From assembly GCA_003342895.1 (NCBI GenBank), contig PTFA01000029.1:62001-126000 (forward strand): a stretch of 64,000 nt of DNA, in the 5' to 3' direction. A model generated the notes under the pieces. It made no database searches. It saw only the letters and a list, made by a program, of their open reading frames with translations, and was not told where the DNA came from. Positions 55,301 through 64,000 of this stretch are shown one piece after another. Position 1 is the stretch's first letter; the number at the start of each line of letters is the position of its first letter. This stretch comes from Casuarius casuarius (lineage: Eukaryota; Chordata; Aves; Casuariiformes; Casuariidae). The translations under genes were made by a program, and so were the position numbers.

Positions 55301-55560
55301 GTGCTGAAGAGAGGTGGATCAATTATTCATAAGTTAAAACGCACTTTTATTGCACCAGATGTTTCTCCGAATGTTTGACACTGCCCATTAACTCACCCTT
55401 TAATTTTAATTGCTTAACTAATGGCTATATCCAAGGTTAAATGAGTTTAAATCTTCCTTCTTTTCTTACGCCGTTTAATATAAAGATGCTGTCTGACATA
55501 ATGGGGAAAGGAACTGAACCAAGTATAATCTTAGACAAAGTACAAACAAGCGACCAGTTA
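52331..55560. other. Intergenic, no gene seen
   Basis: AT-rich sequence at 52.7-53.2 kb is complex and non-repetitive. A short AC run lies at about 54252-54268. Nothing recognisable as an exon. Confidence 0.55.
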
Positions 55561-56710
55561 ATCCTCCCCCGGGCCTGCCCTGGGGTAGGCACACTGCACG
55601 GATGGGATTTTCTCCGAACGGAGAAGCGCCAGCAGGACCCCTCTGCCCGCAAGCAGACCGGGGGCTACAATGCCGCTCGGCCTGGTGCAACGCGGGGCCG
55701 CGCGCTGCAAGGAAGCGGTGCGGCGCGAGGGTCGGTCCATGGGCACAACGTGGCGGGAAGCGTTTGTTTCCAGCACGCTATTTCAGTAGCTTCCGAACGG
55801 AGAACTCAGGTTACATGAGTAATTTGTGTTTATACGTTAAAGTGATGCTCGCCCGGCACGGTGCTCCTATCCTTCCTGTTATAAATATTTATAACATCAG
55901 AAGGACGGTGCTCACGGGCTGACCGGGGAAGGAGTTCCTGTGGAACAAGTGAGCTGCATTTTTTCTATTTGAGATAGCAGGGAGAAATTCACCCCTGGGA
56001 AGACACCGCTCCGGAGACGTGCTGGGCTGCAGGGCAGGGGAGCGCCCGGCCCTCCCTCGCTGCTGGGATCACGCTTTTCCAGCTGACTTCTCCACTTGTT
56101 TTGTACCAGGCAGGACTATGAGCTGGTGCTTGGCGTCTCAGCACTCGTACTAATTTCTGCGGCATACGTAGCTGCGCTCCTGCTCTCTGCCAAGGCTGTA
56201 AATACCAGGCATGCTCGCTCCGCGGGCTGGGATCCCCCAGGCATCAGCAACGCGGGTGCCGCAAGGCGAGCGCCCCTTGCCCCTCACCCTGAATCACTCG
56301 CTTCACTGCAGCGATTCCCCGCCAAGATCGCCCCCTCGGCTCGCCTGGCACAAGGGGGACACGCTAGGATGCATCCTGGAGAGGCCGCGCAACCCGGCAG
56401 GAGGTGAGACCAAGACCTTCCCGCAGCACAGACGTAAGATAATGCTCACCATCGCATCCGTTGACGTAACTCACAGATACGTTCCTCCGTTTTTCTAGCA
56501 GAGACCAGCTCTTAATGGAATTAGTCTAAATAGTTCAGTCCCGATCTGCCCAAAGAAAAAAATCCCGGTGCCCGTGGGAATAGCAGAGAAGAGCCAGAGG
56601 CAGAGCCGTCCCTTCCCTGCCACCGGGAACTGCCAGCACGGCGGCACGGCCGCCCCACAAGAGGGGCCCCGCACCCGGGGCGACGCACACACCTTGTCCT
56701 CAGCATCTCG
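55561..56710. promoter_or_regulatory. CpG-rich cluster, possible distal island
   Basis: Three CpG-dense pieces lie at about 55.58-55.76, 56.21-56.42 and 56.62-56.70 kb (strings such as ACGCGGGGCCGCGCGC, AGCGGTGCGGCGCGAG, CACCCGGGGCGACGCA), separated by ordinary sequence. A 13-bp direct repeat TCCGAACGGAGAA occurs at 55612-55624 and 55792-55804. No coding exon was recognised, so a promoter of an unannotated transcript is only a possibility. Confidence 0.4.
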
Positions 56711-59700
56711 CCACCATCACGGCCTGAGGGAACGAAAGGGGAAGCAGGCAGAAAAATAAGCGACTTTTTGCCAGCATGGAGGAGAAAAGGAAGCGTGTAT
56801 CTTTCCTTTCTGGCTTTCTCGCCTTCCTCTTTCAAGAGGCAAGAGAGTGCAGGCTACTGTATACCACGCTCCAGGTCATGCTCTCCCTTCAGGGCTGGTT
56901 GGGCCAGATGCCCGGTGTCTCTGTGGGATGAACTCTTTGGAGACTGCGAGGTGAACGGACGGCATGCGAGGGCTACAGGAGGCTAATCTCAGCTTAACAG
57001 TCTGGCCCACCTCTTTAACTACGGCCAGCCGTGATCTCAGCACACCTTCATGGAAAGAGCTATTGCCTCTTCCCTGTCAAAGTCCACTCCAGCCCAAAAC
57101 GGCACCAAGGAGAGAGAGTTGAAAACTTGTGACCTTCTGATTTTGCATGCATCAGGTATGTCTCCTAGCCCCGACGCTTCCGACCAGCTAAACAATGCTA
57201 CAGCGAAACAGGGCTCGCTCTTCCCTTTAGTTTCTAAACTGAAAAAAAGTTCTGAAGTTTCTTTTTTTTTTTTAATCCTTTTTTTTCTTCTTTCCCTTCA
57301 AACAGGCTCACGAGGACTTCCATTCCTTTGGATTTGGCTCCGGATCAGCAGCGTTCGGTAGTGACAACCATCAATCCTGCCAGACAGCCGATGGCACAGA
57401 CTGCTAGGAGTGGGCGATCTCAATTTTGCAGCTACGCTGCAATTTGCGTGCGTCTCAACGCTCGCTGGCAGGCAGCCAGGCGTTTAACATCGTCCTCCCA
57501 CCCAGAAAGGTGTCTCTGCAGAACAAGGTGCCGGGATACGCGAAGGCTGCCAAGACCACGGTGTGAACCGTGCCAGTCCTGCAAATAGATGCAGGATCTC
57601 AGAGCTGTTAATCCTACACGTTTCAGTGTCACAAAGTTCACTGGCGAGATTTTTTTCCCACCCACCAAGTTCAGCCTGAGTGGTATTAAGTTTAATTTTA
57701 TGGATGGCTCAGTTCATCCCAATTTTTGGCAGAAAAGGGAAAGGTTGCATGAAGTATTCCCTCCAGCCTGCAATTTCAAGGTCCGGCTGAGGGCAGGCTA
57801 CCAGCTAGCCCATACCCTTTGGTGAATATCAGATTTCTGAGCACAGAACCGAGGATTTCATTCTTTGTTCTTGAACTCATTCTTTCCATCACAGGGTCCA
57901 GAGGAATGTAATCTCTCCAGATGCCAGCACCTCTTAGGAAATTGTAATATAGCAGCTATGCACTTTAAGTGGCTTATTCATACACAGAGAAAAGAATAGT
58001 AATATCCTAGGGGGAAGGTTTTGAAGTGGTGCATGGCAACACAGTCCCCGGGACAGGCAGGATTTACTTCAGTTCAGGATCTGTCCCAAAACATGCTCGT
58101 TTTCAAGAGGAGCAGCAGAGCTTGCATTGATATTTTACTCTCGGTTTGTTTAAAGTCTTTCCTTGCTGTTTAAAACAACCAGTGCTTCCTTCCTGGGGAG
58201 GGATGCAATGCTTTTAAGGTTACTGTAAATAATCTGAGCCAGAACAATTGGCTGAGTAAATTATCCTGTCTGCTGACACTAACAGACTCCACTGGGCTAC
58301 TAGGAACTTGATCAGCTCTTTTTCTTCTTACTGTTATTAAAATAAAGATTTGCCCAAATGCCCTGTTTGGGACGAACCGAAATAAATGCCTCACAGAGAG
58401 TGATTCCAGGGAGCGTTTTTGAAAACCTCATTCAACGACACAGAATTAGGAGGTTTGTCAAGAAGAGAAAAGCACGCAGGAGAACAAGGGAGCCCAAAGA
58501 GCCGGCTGACGGATTACCACCCGACAAAGCTAACAGGCAGCTCCGAACGCTGCCAGCGCAACTGCCCGCCGAGCCTGCCAAGAGCCAGATGCTGCCGCCA
58601 GGATCACGTCCTCCAGCGCTCGGTAGCCAGGCCTCCGCGCCGGCCGGCCTGCAAAGGTGGAGAAAGGGGGATGGAGGCGTAGATGTGCACCCAGAAGGTG
58701 ACCACCACACCTCAGATGCTGGGGATAGCACGCAGTGGCAAGAACAGACCTAGAGAGAAGCACGAGCAGCTCTCTTTAGAAAAGAAAGAGAAAGCAGAGT
58801 AGCCACTGCTTATCCAGAAAGTCCTCTGGAAAGAATGATCGGCTCCAACAGTTTCCGAGCCCGTCTGGGTAGCTGCTTCCCTCATTATGCAATGTAAACT
58901 GCAACTCTCGGTGGGGGCATAGCAAACATGTCAGGCAGGGAAAGAAATTACACCTAAGTGAGGGAGTAAAGCAGTGCTTTTTGCAGCATTAGAACAAAAT
59001 CACACATATTCAAGAGCTCACCTCCCCGCACACCGGCATTTGATGAGTAGCTAGCTCCAGCGCTCTGATTGCTCCGCAGCCCCGTTACGCTGAGGAAAGG
59101 GTGAGTTAACACAGAAGCACTGATGTTAACATTACCCTGGAATGGAAGCAGCATAAATACAAAATATTTGTTTCACTGCTACTGTGCAACATCTGTTCGC
59201 AGCAACTTAGTCATTCTCCTCTCTGCCTCCCTCGGGGTTTCAAAGTACATGAGGAAGTGGGAGAGCCTCGCAGGTAGCCAAGGCTGTTGTGCTCATGCGA
59301 AAGTTGTGCAACAGCAGAGCCCATTCAACAGCCTTTACGCAGGCAAAACCCTTCGCTATGGCAATGCCGTTTGCCTTATCACCGGAGCAGAGCTGGGCAG
59401 GACACTGCAAAATAACCAGACACTTTCTCAAGAGCGGGTGTTACGTTTTCAGCAAGCTGGTACCTGCAGGCATGAAAATCTTAGAGGATGGCAAACCCGA
59501 AGACTTTCACCTAAAAGGCTGCAAATTTAATACTGTCCTTAGCAGATTAAAAAAAAAAAAAAGGAAAGAAAAAGAAAAAAACCATGAACCAGGCAGTTTT
59601 GGCTACAATGTTGAAACCCAGCAGCAAAGTAAGAACAGTTGTTCCCTACATCTATTTTTCTTCCACAAAAACCTTCCACGCAATGCAGTTGTAAAAGGTG

Positions 59701-62239
59701 AGTGAGCTTGTGCCACGTCATGATTTGGAGACAGGCTCTCCGAGGAAAACTCCCAGCACTGACATTTTAGCAACAAGGCTTAGACATATCTATATATGTC
59801 AGCTTGAGAAGACTATTAAGAGATCCAGATAGCATGACCGTGCATAGCATCATCCTGTGGGACAAATTCAGGGTTTTTCTCCTCCATGCTTGATATCCAT
59901 CTTCCTTGCTTTCCATCAACTACACACAGCCACACTGCACACCCTGAAGACAAGTAAACAGACACATGCACGCAGAGAAAAGTCACATTCTGAAAAACAA
60001 TTTACCAAGATAGATATCTTAGCTTTCCTTATTCTGAAAGCAGTTGATATTTTTGTTGGGTCTGGGGGAAAAAAAAAAAGTGAAGCAGAGAGCCATAGCC
60101 TTTTATTTGAAGCTGAATAGTAAAGTTTTGCCAGAACTTGCAAGGATGCTACTGGAGGCATGGGGAAACACCACAAGAAAGTCGCTGTGCTCATACTGTA
60201 CTGCAGAGCAACATCCAGGAAGTTTTGGGGTCTTTTGATGTTTGCAAATACCGTAGAACAAAGTGTTGTTTGATCATTTAAATTCTAGTTTTACAAGTAG
60301 CAAGGCTTAAAAAAAGAAAAAAAAAAAAAAGAAAAGCCCCCAAACAGGTGGCTTTTGTTGTTGAAAGTCTCAGGTGACTTTTTAGCTAATTTTAGAGGTA
60401 ACAAGAGTTTCTGACTCTGCCGATCACGAGCAATTAAATTCAGTGCTCAGGAAGTATTGCAGTTTCTCTGCCTTGCTGGAGCACAGCGCTACCGAGAGCC
60501 AAAGTACCTCGTGCCCCGTCGCTACCAGGAACAATAGGAAGCCGTGCTATTATCTTCATTTCATGGCGAGATCAACGCCCAGAGCCTTGTACTCTGCTCT
60601 GAAGCCCAGTTGCCCCTTTTGTGTTCAAGCCTGGAACGAGGACCCTTCCCACCCAGAAGTTGTCCTCATGCTCCGCGTGCAGCCCCGGGCTCCCACTGAT
60701 CCACAAGCCTTGCTCTTCTAGCTGTACCAGGGTTGTGGACAACCAGACAGGGTGGAGAACTGCCTGCAGACACTGCCAGGTTGGGCAAATCAGACACCCT
60801 TCAAGGTTGGAAACGACAAGTTCAAATCCTGGCAGGGGGTGAAAGGCCTAAAGCTCTGGCTTCTGCCTTTCTGGACGAGGGCTCCCACTGCTGCATTATT
60901 TCACTAAATGGCACTGCAGACCACAGCTCCTTTCCTTCCCCAGCTGTGACAAGGTATAGACAAGGCAACATCTGGTGCATGAGGCAGCACTCTGGATGTG
61001 TGCAGCTGGAGAGCTTTTGGCACTTGAGTCTCGTGGTCGGAACTAGGACAGGGTGACAGCTGGGGGACTAGGCAGCGCTCCATCAGACCTGCTTACCAGC
61101 TAGAATGAAACTCAAACTCAAGTTTAACCATGAGTTTAAGTAAACTTTCCATGCTCATGCCAAGTCAAGGAACTAAAACTTGTCTCTCAGGTGTAAGAGA
61201 CGCACCAGGAAGCAAAGCCCTGCCCACACTGGGCAGCAACAGTGCACAAGGCATAGTCACACGTGACCTTGCCATTGGCCTGCAGTACAGCAGCAAAAAG
61301 GGTCCTTGCAGCACTAGGCAGAGCAGCAGGTCTTGCAGAAGCACCAAAGGTGCTTCCTGTAAGCCCCTTTTAGAGTCACTGGATCCATCCTTCTCCAGCA
61401 GTGAGTTTTTCATCAAGCACTCAACATACAACAGCTAAAGCACCCAGATGTTGCAGAGCAGACTGCGGGAGGGGCTGTAACATCTGCTGACCAGCTTCAG
61501 CACACCAGTGTCCTACATTGGCACTGCTACAGTCTAACAGGTCTTACAGGGTTAGGACCCCTGGAGGAGTTTGCTTCCCCCCGGATCCCCATTTCCCTTG
61601 CATGGTATATTTGAACACCCTCCCTTAGACTTGCTGCAAGAAAAATGAGTTTCATTAGTTAGAGGCTGACTGGGTTATTTCCAAAGTCAGAACTGAAGGT
61701 TCAGTTTGAAGGCTACAGAGAGGAAGGGGAAGGCTACTGTGTTTGGCTGCCCCTCTGAAAAATGTCAGTGTCATTCATTAAAGAGAGACATGTAACGAGA
61801 ACACAGCCTACTTTCAGTCAAGTAAACTAGGTTCATGAAATTTTCCTGAAGAACAAATACGTCACTAAGGTCTTAACCTTGCAAATTTTACAGAAAGGCA
61901 AGTCATTTTTGCATATATTGACTCAACAGCCCATTTCTCGTTTTGTCCACCTACAGACAGTGCTTACGTCCCAGGGCCTTCTGTATCTTTACTAGACAAA
62001 ACAAAACACTCAGAGGTGCTTCAGAATAAATTTGTTCTGCAGTTTGGCTGTTTTGCTCAAGACTCTGCATCCAGGTCTATTTATAAGAAAGTTTGGTCGG
62101 TTCGCCATATAAGCCCCTTTTTACAGCTCCGTCATCACACTGTCAGTAGAGCCTCCTTTCTTATCCACATGTGAAAACAAGAGTATCAGAGTTTATGATC
62201 TGGGCTAGACACCAGAGGGGGAAAAAAGCCCTTCAGGCT
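56711..62239. other. Intergenic, no gene seen
   Basis: Contains A-rich runs at about 59.55-59.58, 60.07 and 60.31-60.33 kb and a T run near 57.26 kb. Open frames of up to about 138 codons overlap on both strands and match no family I recognise. Confidence 0.55.
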
Positions 62240-62400
62240 AAGTGACAGGTAGACTGCAACAGATTGCCTGAGGAGGTTCTCATGAACAGGTAGACACACA
62301 TCTGTCAGCAACAACTTTTGCTGAGTTGATCCTGCCCAGGAGTAGGAGGACAAGATGTCCAGACAAGGTCCCTTCCAGCCCTGTTCCAAGGATTTTGCGT
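62240..62400 (+). mobile_element. CR1-type LINE 3'-end remnant
   Basis: The order GCAACAGATTGCCTGAGGAG then GTTCTCATG, GTTGATCCTGCCCAGGAGTA, GACAAGATGTCCAGACAAGG and TCCCTTCCAGCCCTGTTC follows the CR1 3' end (AACAGCCTGCCCAGGGAGGT ... GGACTAGATGATCTCC ... AGGTCCCTTCCAACCC). The terminal octamer repeats are decayed. Its orientation is plus. Confidence 0.7.
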
Positions 62401-64000
62401 ATGCTCTTTGAAAGCATCAGCCTGAAAGGGCTCACTTATAAAACATTTTCAGAAACAAAACTGTTACACATGTAAGAACATCTCCAAGGAAATGATTAAA
62501 AGGAAATCAACAACTTCTGACAGCTGATTAGACAGAAGTGTTGAGTTCCTAGGCATTATGACTACTCCTGGTCTACGAAGACCAAGATATTTTATCTAGT
62601 TTACAAAGTGGGAGGAGAAGCTTCTGCCCCCCTCCAAATGTCATTGGTCCTCCATAAAACACACATAGCTTCTGGTACATGAAAAATGTAGAGACCCATT
62701 CCTGTTTCTCGTTCAGTGTTTATTGCCTTAACCTATTGCACAGATGTGATTTTTTTTGAACACAGGATCTATTATGTTTCTTGCCAGAGGCTCAGATCTG
62801 TACAGGCTTTCAAAACACCTTGCCAGGTAGTTACTTTTTATACTGACTCAGTATTTGCCAGCAGTCACTGCCAAGCATTAGTCTGAGTCTTACCATTAGG
62901 TTGGGAAGCCAGTACTGCTAATGAAGTTCTTTATATCATCTGAAAGATCATCCTTCCCCCCACATCCTGGAGCAAAACTCAAGTGATTCTCACCCAGGAG
63001 TACCTACCCCAAGGAAATTAACTGGAATTCATGATATCTAACCCCATTTGCATTACCCTTTCTCCCTCCTGCAAGCACGCTCCTACCTACAGTTCAACTC
63101 TGTATTGCATTCATTTTGGTCACATTCCAGTAGGTGCAAAACTCTGCTGGACTAGAGCTGACTTACTGTCCTATACAGGCATTCGGCATCTTATTTCCTC
63201 CACCTTGGGACCATGTATTTATAGACTCGTGCCTTTGAGTCAAAGCTCTTTTAGTATGACCTTGGGTACCAGACAGCACAAAGCTCAGAAGATGGCATGG
63301 TCTAGTTCACTTTTTGTACCATCCAGCAAGACCATCAAGCCTGCCAAGTACTGGGCAGACACGGGAGAACATTACAAAGTGCAACGGACGTTCTTTTCTT
63401 GCACAGCAGAAGCCAAGACCACCATTTGATAATTAACCACTTGGACCAAGCCAGACAAGCCACAATGATTAAGGTGAAGATAGCTGTATTTCACCATCAA
63501 TCTCCATGGACTTGGCTCACTTTGCCTTATGCTCCAAAAGGGGACACCAGGTAGCAGATATTCCACATTGGTGTCTCTCCTGTGCACCAAGCAGTCTGCA
63601 TGGCAGCTGGGAAGAGGCATGGGGCTGAATGGTTGACCCCAAACCTCATCTGCAGACACTGCAACAGATGTGCTGGGCTTCCCCCCAATCTCCCCCTTGC
63701 CTAGCAGATGCTGGCCTCTCTGGGAAAGTGCTAAATGGATTCTGCTGAATCACTGCACCAGATGGTTCATAACACCACCTGGATAGTATAGGGGGAAAAA
63801 AAAAAAAAAAAAAAAAGATAAGGAAGATTGTTGGGGAACAGAGAGTACCTAATGCGTGGGCTGAGTTATCCCAAGGGAGAAGCAACCTGTGGATAATGTT
63901 GTCATTTGAACCTTTGTTCCCCTAAAACTCCTAAGTTATTAAGTCTGATGTCATCACTTTCCTGACAATTTTGTCCCGAGGTCTACAACGTACGTTCCTT
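62401..64000. other. Intergenic, no gene seen
   Basis: The only clear feature is a 21-nt A run at 63796-63816. The frames at 63.0-63.9 kb have no recognisable homologue. Confidence 0.55.
63796..63816 (+). repeat. 21-nt A run
   Basis: A homopolymer of 21 A residues preceded by five G; no element body was recognised upstream. Confidence 0.95.

Noticed and set aside
58358..58753. 131-codon basic open frame (KKRKARRRTREPKEPADG region)
   Set aside because: It overlaps other frames of similar length on both strands, shows no recognised domain, and has no splice context.
60721..60850. tRNA-like T-arm (GTTCAAATCCTGG) near 60.82 kb
   Set aside because: No acceptor stem, D-arm or anticodon arm could be placed upstream. 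It is probably a chance match or part of an old SINE.

Overview
The window is vertebrate genomic DNA, most likely from a bird or a closely related sauropsid. It has long introns with small well-spliced exons, one CpG island, sparse old CR1-type LINE remnants, MIR-like SINE scraps, and many homopolymer and dinucleotide runs. No bacterial-style gene organisation is present. The species cannot be fixed from sequence alone.

The only protein-coding gene I can support is the 5' part of a CEP170-family gene on the minus strand, best called CEP170B. Seven coding exons were assembled by hand, in transcription order: 28561-28426 (ATG at 28530), 16324-16235, 13655-13577, 10607-10549, 9195-9057, 1215-1114, and 165 to the left edge. 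All reading phases join, giving about 246 N-terminal residues. They cover the FHA domain and the conserved [14 protein letters not shown] and [17 protein letters not shown] blocks. The rest of the gene lies beyond the left edge. The first exon is presumably non-coding and sits in the CpG island at about 29.5-30.6 kb, which is interrupted by 334 unresolved bases (30142-30475).

The most notable structure is the intron between the third and fourth coding exons (13576-10608). It begins ATATCCTTC, has a perfect TTCCTTAAC branch site 12 nt before its end, and ends in AC. These are the hallmarks of a U12-type AT-AC intron removed by the minor spliceosome, and it interrupts the end of the FHA domain. 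It also carries a (GT)26 microsatellite and a short palindromic element.

Just upstream of the gene, at about 30.53-31.13 kb, an 18-copy minisatellite of about 33.5 bp lies against the CpG island. From 31.1 kb to 64 kb no protein-coding exon could be supported. This segment holds a MIR-like SINE, an old CR1 reverse-transcriptase relic (about 40.7-41.75 kb), a CR1 3' end (about 62.24-62.40 kb), simple repeats, and small CpG-rich patches (about 52.1-52.3 and 55.6-56.7 kb). In human, ZBTB42 and AKT1 lie upstream of CEP170B, so this is probably the corresponding intergenic region. I found no new enzymatic or defence system; the value here is in gene structure, splicing and repeats.
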